Of a stretch of 64,000 bases of DNA, positions 10,093 through 17,197 are shown piece by piece; position 1 is the first letter of the stretch, and each line of letters begins with the position of its first letter. A program made the position numbers and the translations under genes. The stretch is from Neisseria polysaccharea ATCC 43768 (GTDB lineage: Bacteria > Pseudomonadota > Gammaproteobacteria > Burkholderiales > Neisseriaceae), in assembly GCA_000176735.1 (NCBI GenBank), contig ADBE01000112.1:85433-149432 (forward strand), read 5' to 3'. The notes under the pieces were generated by a model. That model worked only from the letters and a program-made list of their open reading frames with translations, was not told where the DNA came from and searched no databases.

Positions 10093-10755
10093 TCAGGACT
10101 GTATTTTGTCCAGACATTCGAGCAGATCGAGCGGCGTTCGGATGTGGAAATCCGCCTGCCATGAGCCGGTATCGTCTTCGGGAGCGATGTAGCCCCATTC
10201 GGCGAGGACGGTTTTCATGCCGGCGTTGCGGCCTGCTTGGATGTCGCGTTCGGCATCGCCGACGTAGAGTGTGTGTTGCGGGTCGGCGTGGATTTGTCCG
10301 CACGCATACAGCATGGGTTTGATGCTGGGCTTGGGTTCGCCGAAGGTGTCGCCGCTGACGACGACGGCGGGTGGGATGATGAAGCCGAGTTTGGGGACGA
10401 GTTTGTCGGTGAAGCGCATGGGTTTGTTGGTGATGATGCCCCATTTGATGCCTCGTCTGTCGAGTTCGGCGATGAGTTCATTCACGCCGTCGAAGAGGGT
10501 GGTGTCTTGGGCGTAGCGGCGGTCGTATTCCTCCAGATATTCGGTGCGCCATCGGGCATAGTCGGGATGGTCGGGGGTGATGCCTGCGCCGAGCTTGAGC
10601 AGTCCTGCTGCGCCGTGGCTGGCTTGGTTGCGGATTTCGTCCATGCTTTTTTCGGGCAGTCCGTGGCGGGCGAGCAGGGTGTTGAGTGCGCCGCCGAGGT
10701 CTAGGGCGGTGTCGGCGAGCGTGCCATCGAGGTCGAAGAGTACGGCGTGTATCAT
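10093..10755 (-). CDS. gph: Phosphoglycolate phosphatase, HAD family
   Basis: 220 aa haloacid-dehalogenase-type phosphatase. The nucleophile motif FDLDGTLADT is at the N-terminus, the Lys/Thr motif IITNKP is in the middle and the VGDAERDIQAGRNAG motif near residue 170. It removes 2-phosphoglycolate. It starts 12 bp after the DUF455 gene and is probably co-transcribed with it. Confidence 0.88.
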   Translation of the reverse strand: MIHAVLFDLDGTLADTALDLGGALNTLLARHGLPEKSMDEIRNQASHGAAGLLKLGAGITPDHPDYARWRTEYLEEYDRRYAQDTTLFDGVNELIAELDRRGIKWGIITNKPMRFTDKLVPKLGFIIPPAVVVSGDTFGEPKPSIKPMLYACGQIHADPQHTLYVGDAERDIQAGRNAGMKTVLAEWGYIAPEDDTGSWQADFHIRTPLDLLECLDKIQS

Positions 10756-10767
10756 GTGTGTTCCTTT

Positions 10768-11595
10768 TCAGACGGTATTTTTGTTCTGTTTCAAACCCTG
10801 CTCGAAATCTTCCAGCATATCCAATTCAAAGCGGCTGAAGCCCGCTTTTTCGCGCGCTTCGATGTTCACATAGCCGCGGAAGATAAACATATCGTAACGG
10901 GCAATCAGGCTGCGGAACAGGGTAATCGGTTCCAAACCGCGTTCGCGGCAGAGATGTTGATACCAATGGTTGCCGATAGCGACGTGTCCTACTTCGTCGC
11001 GGTAAATGATGTCCAATACGCCGCAGGTTGCCGAATCGCCGCGCTGCTTCACCTTCGCTCGTATGCCGGGCGTAACGTCCAGCCCGCGCGCTTCCAATAC
11101 GCGCGGCACTAAAGCCATACGCAACAAAGGATCGTAGGCGGTTTTGTATGCCATATCCCATAAATGATTGTGCGCCTCGAAACTGCCGTAATCGAAGCCG
11201 AAAGCGCGCAATCTGTCGCGCATCAGGCGGAAATGGTACACCTCTTCCTTCGCCACTTTCACCCAATCGCGCACAAACTGAAACGGCAGCGTGCGGAAAC
11301 GGTATGCCGCGTCCAAAGCCAGATTAATGGCGTTGAACTCGATATGCGCAATCGCGTGCAGCATCGCCGCATAACCTTCGGTTGTGTTCATTTTGCGCGG
11401 GGTCAGTTGCGACGGCGCGACCAAAACAGGCTTGTCCGGCCGTCCCGCGCGGGGGACATCTGCCGGCGGCGCGTTTGTTTCCGCCCCGTCCGCATTTTGA
11501 ACGGCGGCAAACGCCTCATCCGTCAGCCGTCCTTTTTCATCTGGGTCGCCCGAAAGCAGGGCGCGTTCCAGCAAAGCATAAATATCGGGTTTCAT
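10768..11595 (-). CDS. DUF455 (ferritin-like fold) protein
   Basis: 275 aa. The helical DUF455 family has a ferritin-like di-metal fold; Glu/His pairs such as AHIEFNAINLALD, KEEVYHFRLM and DEVGHVAIGNHWY are the expected ligand helices. Substrate unknown. The frame extends to a TTG at 11622, but ATG 11595 with GGACTTGAA before it is preferred. Likely the first gene of a pair with gph. Confidence 0.82.
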   Translation of the reverse strand: MKPDIYALLERALLSGDPDEKGRLTDEAFAAVQNADGAETNAPPADVPRAGRPDKPVLVAPSQLTPRKMNTTEGYAAMLHAIAHIEFNAINLALDAAYRFRTLPFQFVRDWVKVAKEEVYHFRLMRDRLRAFGFDYGSFEAHNHLWDMAYKTAYDPLLRMALVPRVLEARGLDVTPGIRAKVKQRGDSATCGVLDIIYRDEVGHVAIGNHWYQHLCRERGLEPITLFRSLIARYDMFIFRGYVNIEAREKAGFSRFELDMLEDFEQGLKQNKNTV

Positions 11596-11698
11596 TTCAA
11601 GTCCGCCGTGTTCGGAAAACAAATATTATAGCGTTTAAAAAAAACAAGATGAGGCATATAATCTCCGCGATTCGGCATTCCGCGCCCAAACCGTCAAA

Positions 11699-11853
11699 TA
11701 TAGTGGATTAACAAAAACCAGTACAGCGTTGCCTCGCCTTAGCTCAAAGAGAACGATTCTCTAAGGTGCTGAAGCACCAAGTGAATCGGTTCCGTACTAT
11801 TTGTACTGTCTGCGGCTTCATCGCCTTGTCCTGATTTTTGTTAATCCACTATA
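11699..11853. repeat. Correia repeat enclosed element (copy 1, 155 bp)
   Basis: Full-length element with terminal inverted repeats: it begins TATAGTGGATTAACAAAAAC and ends with the reverse complement. The interior is almost identical to the elements at 49311 and 51352. It lies between the DUF455 gene and lolA, 170 bp before the lolA start. Confidence 0.93.
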
Positions 11854-12023
11854 ACGCGGCACACATTAAAGAGCAGCGTGGCGCGCCTGCCTTTTCCGAG
11901 CGGTCAAAAAATCAGCCCTCGGAAAACGCGGTTTGCAAAATGCAAACCGCCCGTAACGCCGCCCGTATGATTGTTTTGCCGCGCCGATACTTTACGCCAC
12001 ACCCATCCCGACAAGGAAAAATA

Positions 12024-12647
12024 ATGATGAAACCGCACAACCTGTTCCAATTCCTCGCCGTTTGCTCCCTGACCGTCTCCGTCGCTTCCGCACAGGCGGG
12101 CGCGGTGGACGCGCTCAAGCAATTCAACAACGATGCCGACGGTATCAGCGGCAGCTTCACCCAAACCGTCCAAAGCAAAAAGAAAACCCAAACCGCGCAC
12201 GGCACGTTCAAAATCCTGCGCCCGGGCCTCTTCAAATGGGAATACACTTCGCCCTACAAACAGACTATTGTCGGCGACGGTCAAACCGTTTGGCTCTACG
12301 ATGTTGATTTGGCACAAGTGACCAAGTCGTCCCAAGACCAGGCCATAGGCGGCAGCCCCGCCGCCATCCTGTCAAACAAAACCGCCCTCGAAAGCAGCTA
12401 CACGCTGAAAGAGGACGGTTCGTCCAACGGCATCGATTATGTGCTGGCAACGCCCAAACGCAACAACGCCGGCTACCAATACATCCGCATCGGCTTCAAA
12501 GGCGGCAACCTCGCCGCCATGCAGTTGAAAGACAGCTTTGGCAACCAAACCTCCATCAGTTTCGGCGGTTTGAATACCAATCCCCAACTCTCGCGCGGCG
12601 TGTTCAAGTTTACCCCGCCCAAAGGCGTGGACGTGTTGAGCAACTGA
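12024..12647 (+). CDS. lolA: Outer-membrane lipoprotein carrier protein LolA
   Basis: 207 aa periplasmic chaperone that carries lipoproteins from LolCDE to LolB. A signal peptide ends about SVASAQAGA; the mature part begins VDALKQFNND and carries GSFTQTVQSK and FKWEYTSPYKQTIVGDG, the LolA beta-sheet signature. The frame is open back into the Correia element, but ATG 12024 (or 12027) has AAGGA 7 bp upstream and starts a proper signal peptide. Confidence 0.92.
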   Translation: MMKPHNLFQFLAVCSLTVSVASAQAGAVDALKQFNNDADGISGSFTQTVQSKKKTQTAHGTFKILRPGLFKWEYTSPYKQTIVGDGQTVWLYDVDLAQVTKSSQDQAIGGSPAAILSNKTALESSYTLKEDGSSNGIDYVLATPKRNNAGYQYIRIGFKGGNLAAMQLKDSFGNQTSISFGGLNTNPQLSRGVFKFTPPKGVDVLSN

Positions 12648-12661
12648 TGCCGTCCGCCCCG

Positions 12662-12701
12662 ATGCCGTCTGAAAGCCGCCGAGGCTTCAGACGGCATTTT
12701 T
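12662..12701 (+). terminator. lolA DUS-pair terminator
   Basis: ATGCCGTCTGAA 12662 and TTCAGACGGCAT 12686 with an extended GCC/GGC stem, then T5. Confidence 0.88.
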
Positions 12702-12919
12702 ACGCAGGCGGAACAATGTCCCGCATTACCGCCCGATCGGGCAACGGAACGGCAAACCGGTGAAAATTAACGGTTGCGCCCCGGCTGTTTTTGCCGTTTA
12801 ATGCAAACCTTGCTGCACCAAGGGCCAAGAAAGCCGACCGGCCGCCCCCACAGCTTCCGATGCAGGCGGTCCTGCCGTCCCTGCAATGTTTTTTATTTTT
12901 GAACGAAAGGTCGAAAACC

Positions 12920-14059
12920 ATGAAAAAAACACTGGTGGCGGCGGCAATCCTGAGCCTCGCCTTGACTGCATGCGGCGGCGGAAGCGATACCGCCGCCCAA
13001 ACCTCCTCCGCCAAGCCCGAAGCCGGACAATCAGGCAAACTCAACATCTACAACTGGTCGGATTATGTCGATCCCGAAACCGTTGCCGACTTTGAAAAAG
13101 AAACCGGCATCAAGACGCGTTCCGACTATTACGACAGCAACGAAACACTGGAGGCAAAAGTCCTGACCGGCAAATCCGGCTACGACCTGACCGCGCCGTC
13201 TATCGCCAACGTCGGCCGGCAAATCAAAGCGGGCGCGTATCAGAAAATCGACAAGGCGCAAATCCCCCATTACGGCAACATCGATAAAGATTTGCTGAAA
13301 ATGATGGAAGCCGTCGATCCGGGCAACGAATATGCCGTCCCTTATTTCTGGGGCATCAACACCTTGGCAATCAATACGCAGCAGGTGAAAAAGGCATTGG
13401 GTACGGACAAGCTGCCCGAAAACGAGTGGGATTTGGTGTTCAAACCCGAATACACCGCCAAACTCAAATCCTGCGGCATCAGCTATTTCGACAGCGCAAT
13501 CGAACAGATTCCTTTGGCGTTGCACTATTTGGGCAAAGACCCCAACAGTGAGAATCCCGAAGACATCAAAGCCGCCGTCGATATGATGAAAGCCGTCCGG
13601 GGCGACGTGAAACGCTTCAGCTCTTCCGGCTATATCGACGATATGGCGGCGGGCAACCTGTGTGCCGCCATTGGTTACGGCGGCGATTTGAATATTGCCA
13701 AAACCCGTGCCGAAGAAGCCGCAAACGGCGTGGAAATCAAAGTATTGACCCCGAAAACCGGCGTGGGCGTGTGGGTGGATTCCTTTATGATTCCGCGCGA
13801 CGCGCAAAACGTTGCCAACGCCCACCGCTATATCGACTACACGCTCCGGCCCGATGTGGCGGCGAAAAACGGCAGCTTCGTCACTTACGCGCCCGCCAGC
13901 CGCCCCGCGCGCGAGCTGATGGATGAAAAATACACCTCCGACGCATCGATTTTCCCGAACAAAGAACTGATGGAAAAAAGTTTCATCGTATCGCCCAAAT
14001 CCGCAGAATCCGCCAAACTGGGCGTGAAGCTGTGGCAAGGTCTCAAAGCGGGCAAATAA
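12920..14059 (+). CDS. potD: Spermidine/putrescine-binding lipoprotein PotD
   Basis: 379 aa solute-binding protein. The lipoprotein signal peptide has the lipobox LTAC, lipidated at Cys17. The mature protein contains LNIYNWSDYVDPETV, a PotD/PotF hallmark, and the polyamine-site region WGINTLAINTQQV. ATG 12920 follows GAAAGG; the upstream open frame is not needed. It stands alone, about 9.5 kb from potABC; it is the only PotD in the window and the likely partner, though another copy may exist elsewhere. Confidence 0.92.
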   Translation: MKKTLVAAAILSLALTACGGGSDTAAQTSSAKPEAGQSGKLNIYNWSDYVDPETVADFEKETGIKTRSDYYDSNETLEAKVLTGKSGYDLTAPSIANVGRQIKAGAYQKIDKAQIPHYGNIDKDLLKMMEAVDPGNEYAVPYFWGINTLAINTQQVKKALGTDKLPENEWDLVFKPEYTAKLKSCGISYFDSAIEQIPLALHYLGKDPNSENPEDIKAAVDMMKAVRGDVKRFSSSGYIDDMAAGNLCAAIGYGGDLNIAKTRAEEAANGVEIKVLTPKTGVGVWVDSFMIPRDAQNVANAHRYIDYTLRPDVAAKNGSFVTYAPASRPARELMDEKYTSDASIFPNKELMEKSFIVSPKSAESAKLGVKLWQGLKAGK

Positions 14060-14146
14060 CCGGAATCCCTGCCGTCTGAAACCTTCGGGCGGCAGGAAAC
14101 GGCGCGTCCGCATTAAGTCAGGATTAGAATTATTGAGGATAATAAT

Positions 14147-15262
14147 ATGGATATGAATTTAAGTATCGTTGTTCCTATTTATAATGTCGAAAGTTATTTG
14201 GAAGCGTGTTTAAGTTCCATAGAACCTATATTAAGTAATGAAAATGTCGAACTTATCCTTGTGAATGACGGGTCAAAAGACGGAAGTGAAGATATATGTT
14301 ATAAATATATAGATAAAATATCAAACAACAAACAACAAACAACAAACAACAAACAACAAACAACAAACAACAAACAACAAACAACAAACAACAAACAACA
14401 AACAACAAACAACAAACAACAAACAACAAACAACAAACAACAAACAACAAACAACAAACACCGGACACCAAATATCAAATATATATATCAGGATAACCAA
14501 GGGTTGTCGGAGGCGAGAAATACCGGAATAAAAAATTCAAACGGAAAATATATAGTCTTTATTGATTCGGATGATTTTATTAATTGTCAGGTCTTGCTGG
14601 ATTTTCTTAGTAAAGATGATATTGATATGCCGGATGTGTTTTTTTTAAATGCAGTTAAATATGATAAGGGAAGTGTTTCATATTTTGGCGAAGATTATCA
14701 GCCTGAAAAAATACTCAATCAATCCAAAGTCGAAGTTTTGAAAGGATTATGCCGATTTAGAAAATTTCCGGGTTCGGCGTGGAATAAGATTATAAAAAGA
14801 GAATTGATTATTAGAGAAAAACTGTTTTTTGAAAAGGGAATTTATTCTGAAGATATCGAATGGTCAATGAGGTTATTTAATGCGGCAACAACTTTTTCTT
14901 ATTTGGACGGTTGTTATTACTATTATCGGCAGGGAAGAAAAGATTCTATTACGGGAACTGTTTCGGAAAAAAGTATAAAGTCATTATTATATATTTTGGA
15001 GAAAAATGCGGAAATGGAATTTAATAGGGATATATCAAGTTATCTTTATTCCTTTCTTTCCTACGAATATCTCGTTTTGCTTTTTATAATGACGAGTAAA
15101 AATATAGGGTGCGATGCTGATATAAAAAGAAGGGCGTATCATTTAAGGTTTATGCTGTTAAAGTCCAATAAGTTGATATATAAGCTGATATTCCCGATAA
15201 TCACATTATTCGGGGTCGATATTACAGGCAGGATTTTAAAAGCAATCAGGGGGAATGTTTAA
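14147..15262 (+). CDS. pglE: Pilin glycosyltransferase PglE, phase variable, ON
   Basis: Family 2 glycosyltransferase of 371 aa: LSIVVPIYNVESYLE at the N-terminus, VNDGSKDGS, then DNQGLSEARNTGI and the FIDSDDF metal-binding motif. In pathogenic Neisseria pglE adds a further galactose to the O-linked pilin glycan. Between residues 60 and 105 the protein is a repeated NNKQQTT, encoded by 19 copies of the heptamer CAAACAA. The reading frame is continuous through the tract, so this copy is ON; gain or loss of one repeat would shift it. The gene is clearly more AT-rich than its neighbours. GAGG lies 9 bp before the start. Confidence 0.93.
   Translation: MDMNLSIVVPIYNVESYLEACLSSIEPILSNENVELILVNDGSKDGSEDICYKYIDKISNNKQQTTNNKQQTTNNKQQTTNNKQQTTNNKQQTTNNKQQTTNNKHRTPNIKYIYQDNQGLSEARNTGIKNSNGKYIVFIDSDDFINCQVLLDFLSKDDIDMPDVFFLNAVKYDKGSVSYFGEDYQPEKILNQSKVEVLKGLCRFRKFPGSAWNKIIKRELIIREKLFFEKGIYSEDIEWSMRLFNAATTFSYLDGCYYYYRQGRKDSITGTVSEKSIKSLLYILEKNAEMEFNRDISSYLYSFLSYEYLVLLFIMTSKNIGCDADIKRRAYHLRFMLLKSNKLIYKLIFPIITLFGVDITGRILKAIRGNV
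14322..14460 (+). repeat. CAAACAA heptanucleotide tract, 19 copies plus 6 nt
   Basis: 139 bp of perfect 7-bp repeats. Three repeats equal 21 nt or 7 codons, so the repeat count modulo 3 decides the frame downstream; 19 leaves pglE open. This is the known slipped-strand switch of pglE. Confidence 0.97.
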
Positions 15263-15488
15263 TAAATCCTTTAACAATATACATCTTACCGAAGGAGGAA
15301 AAATGAACGCAATCCGAACTTTCCAAAACCGCACGCCCGAAATCCACGAAAGCTGTATGATAGACGAAGCGTGCGTCGTCATCGGCGAAGTGTCGCTTGC
15401 CGAAGATGTTTCCGTGTGGCCGTGCGCCGTGTTGCGCGGCGATGTGAACAGCATCACCGTCGGCGCGCGCAGCAATATACAGGACGGC
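15145..15488. repeat. Left arm of a 344-bp inverted duplication
   Basis: Covers the last 118 bp of pglE, the gap and the first 186 bp of the carbonic-anhydrase-like gene. It recurs almost unchanged in reverse orientation at 16011-16355. Confidence 0.9.
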
Positions 15489-15839
15489 AGCGTCCTGCAC
15501 GTTTCCCACAAAACCGCCGCCAAACCCGAAGGGTCGCCGCTGGTTATCGGCGAAGACGTTACCGTGGGGCACAAAGTGATGCTGCACGGCTGCCGAATCG
15601 GCAACCGCGTCTTGGTCGGTATGGGCAGCACCGTTTTGGACGATGCCGTGATTGAGGACGAAGTGATGATCGGTGCGGGCAGCCTCGTTCCGCCACGCAA
15701 ACACTTGGCAGGCGGCTATCTTTATGTCGGTTCTCCGGTCAGACAGGTGCGCGTGCTGACCGATGAGGAAAAAGCCTTTTTGAAGTATTCCGCCGCGCAT
15801 TATGTGAAGCTGTCGAAACAATACCGACAAGCGGAATAA
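15303..15839 (+). CDS. Gamma-carbonic-anhydrase-like left-handed beta-helix protein
   Basis: 178 aa with hexapeptide repeats (VSVWPCAVLRGDVNSITVGA, then NIQDGSVLHV) and the metal-site His residues of the YrdA/PaaY gamma-class family (VTVGHKVMLHGC). Enzymatic activity in this subgroup is often undetectable or metal dependent, so function is uncertain. AGGAGG lies 6 bp before ATG 15303. Its first 186 bp are duplicated in inverted orientation downstream. Confidence 0.88.
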   Translation: MNAIRTFQNRTPEIHESCMIDEACVVIGEVSLAEDVSVWPCAVLRGDVNSITVGARSNIQDGSVLHVSHKTAAKPEGSPLVIGEDVTVGHKVMLHGCRIGNRVLVGMGSTVLDDAVIEDEVMIGAGSLVPPRKHLAGGYLYVGSPVRQVRVLTDEEKAFLKYSAAHYVKLSKQYRQAE

Positions 15840-15858
15840 GATTTCCGGGTTAAATAAA

Positions 15859-15901
15859 CATGCCGTCTGAAATTTTGGGTTTCAGACGGCATGTTTGTTT
15901 T
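15859..15901 (+). terminator. DUS-pair terminator after the carbonic-anhydrase-like gene
   Basis: ATGCCGTCTGAA 15860 and TTCAGACGGCAT 15881 with extended stem, then GTTTGTTTT. Confidence 0.85.
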
Positions 15902-15911
15902 CTGTTACTTT

Positions 15912-16196
15912 ACAGTTTCACCGAGTGCTCGCGTGTTTCGTGGAACACGATGTCTGCCGGCGTTCTTGCGTCAGATTCAGGTTGACGCGGTTAGGAGCGA
16001 GGTAGGCGAGGCCGTCCTGTATATTGCTGCGCGCGCCGACGGTAATGCTGTTCACATCGCCGCGCAACACGGCGCACGGCCACACGGAAACATCTTCGGC
16101 AAGCGACACTTCGCCGATGACGACGCAGGCTTCGTCTATCATACAGGTTTCATGGATTTCGGGCGTGCGGTTTTGGAAAGTTCGGATTGCGTTCAT
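15912..16196 (-). pseudogene. Chimeric remnant: start of the carbonic-anhydrase-like gene fused to a diverged prfC tail
   Basis: Read on the minus strand, ATG 16196 with AGGAGG begins a near-copy of the first 61 codons of the gene at 15303. At about 16010 it passes into [17 protein letters not shown], the C-terminal region of RF3 (prfC has [17 protein letters not shown] at 17250-17300). One further base change shifts the frame, so the true RF3 end is not reached. The prfC-like part is visibly diverged from the intact prfC (roughly four fifths identical by eye), while the carbonic-anhydrase part is almost identical to its source. Confidence 0.85.
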
Positions 16197-16355
16197 TTTT
16201 CCTCCTTCGGTAAGATATATATTGTTAAAGGATTTATTAAACATTCCCTCTGATTGCTTTTAAAATCCTGCCTGTAATATCGACTCTGAATAATGTGATT
16301 ATCGGGAATATCAGCTTATATATCAACTTATTGGACCTTAACAGCATAAACCTTA
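16011..16355. repeat. Right arm of the inverted duplication
   Basis: Reverse complement of 15145-15488 with a handful of substitutions (for example Ser to Thr in the encoded HESCMIDEA / HETCMIDEA). It ends inside the former 3' end of pglE, directly before the IS3 remnant. Confidence 0.9.
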
Positions 16356-16358
16356 TTA

Positions 16359-16547
16359 GATAATAGCGCGATGGAAAGCTTCTTTGGACGATTAAAAATG
16401 GAATGTTATTACGGTAAATGATTTGAGACGTTCTAACAACTGGAAAAAACGATTCATGAGTACATTCATTATTACAACCATGAGCGCATTCAGGGGAAAC
16501 TAAAAGGACTGAGCTCTGTGAATTACAGAACTCAGTCCTTGAACTAA
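16359..16547 (+). pseudogene. IS3-family transposase (OrfB) C-terminal remnant
   Basis: In one frame the sequence reads DNSAMESFFGRLKMECYYGK, stop, FETF, stop, QLEKTIHEYIHYYNHERI and so on to RTQSLN and a natural stop. This is the last catalytic segment of an IS3/IS150-group DDE transposase, with the Glu in AMESFF. Two internal stops and loss of everything upstream make it inactive. The sequence after it (AGTCTAACTTTTGGGGTCAGATCA) has the look of an IS3-type terminal inverted repeat. Confidence 0.88.
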
Positions 16548-16576
16548 ATCAGTCTAACTTTTGGGGTCAGATCATT
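16545..16576. mobile_element. Probable terminal end of the IS3-type element
   Basis: On the minus strand it begins TGATCTGACCCCAAAAG and runs to the transposase stop. The TGA at its edge is also the stop codon of the DUF305 gene. The IS name is not assigned. Confidence 0.6.
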
Positions 16577-16955
16577 TTACGGAGCTTTTTTTGTTGTGTG
16601 CTTTAAGCCATTTTTGCATTTGTTCAATTTCCGCTTGTTGTGCGTTAATAATATCCTCAGCAAGCTTACGCATCTCAGGATCCTTTCCGTATTTTAATTC
16701 AACTTCCGCCATTTTTACTGCGCCAATATGGTGTGGCAGCATACCTGCTGCAAAAGCAACATCAGGATCTTTATATTGCGCAGCTGCCATCATGTCTTGA
16801 TGCATTTGATTCATACCTTGCATTAATTCTTGTTGCATTGCAGAACCTGTCGACATTTGCATATTCATGTGTGCTTGATGCGGTTGTTCATTAGCGTGGG
16901 CATGAATTGAAACTGCAGCAGCACTAAGTGTGATAAAAGTCATAAGTTTTTTCAT
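16572..16955 (-). CDS. Exported DUF305 protein, probable acquired metal-stress gene
   Basis: 127 aa with a signal peptide (MKKLMTFITLSAAAVSIHAHA) and a DUF305 four-helix region containing FAAGMLPHHIGAVKMAEVEL. It is very rich in Met and His (MNMQMSTGSAMQQELMQGMN). DUF305 proteins such as CopM are often linked to copper handling. Base composition and the neighbouring IS3 remnant point to acquisition from another genus. The stop codon coincides with the IS end, so the C-terminus may be slightly altered. A MerR-type promoter lies 35 bp upstream. No regulator gene is adjacent. Function is inferred, not proven. Confidence 0.82.
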   Translation of the reverse strand: MKKLMTFITLSAAAVSIHAHANEQPHQAHMNMQMSTGSAMQQELMQGMNQMHQDMMAAAQYKDPDVAFAAGMLPHHIGAVKMAEVELKYGKDPEMRKLAEDIINAQQAEIEQMQKWLKAHNKKSSVK

Positions 16956-16989
16956 GTTTTTCGCCTATGTAATAGCTGAATAAGTACAA

Positions 16990-17020
16990 ATTATAAACCT
17001 TGACCTAAGGTTAAAGTCAA
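16990..17020 (-). promoter_or_regulatory. MerR-family (CueR-like) promoter/operator of the DUF305 gene
   Basis: On the minus strand TTGACT (17020-17015) and TATAAT (16995-16990) are separated by 19 bp, the over-long spacing typical of MerR-activated promoters. The spacer contains a perfect dyad AACCTT-GACCT-AAGGTT (plus strand 16996-17012), the arrangement and half-site style of CueR/copper operators. Confidence 0.88.
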
Positions 17021-17160
17021 CATTTGTTCCGAAAATGTTTGGTGAGGTGCTAAAAGCTAAAATAAGACAATATTTGAGCTGCGTTACGGATTTATGTTGC
17101 TGCTGTGCCTGACCATTGGAAAGTTTGCTTGGGATTTATTGGGTTGATATCGAATGAAAA

Positions 17161-17193
17161 AAAAGGCCGTCTGAATGTTTCAGACGGCCTTTG
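17161..17193. terminator. Terminator made of an inverted AG-DUS pair
   Basis: AGGCCGTCTGAA (17164-17175) and TTCAGACGGCCT (17179-17190) with a 3-nt loop, A-run on one side and T-run on the other; serves prfC on the minus strand. Confidence 0.88.
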
Positions 17194-17197
17194 TGTT

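Noticed and set aside
14253..14471. Open frame of repeated VCCLLF on the minus strand of pglE
   Set aside because: A reading of the CAAACAA tract on the other strand, with no ribosome-binding site.
15918..16244. 108-codon open frame on the minus strand as a real gene
   Set aside because: It is the fusion of a duplicated gene start and a frameshifted prfC tail; no independent protein family.
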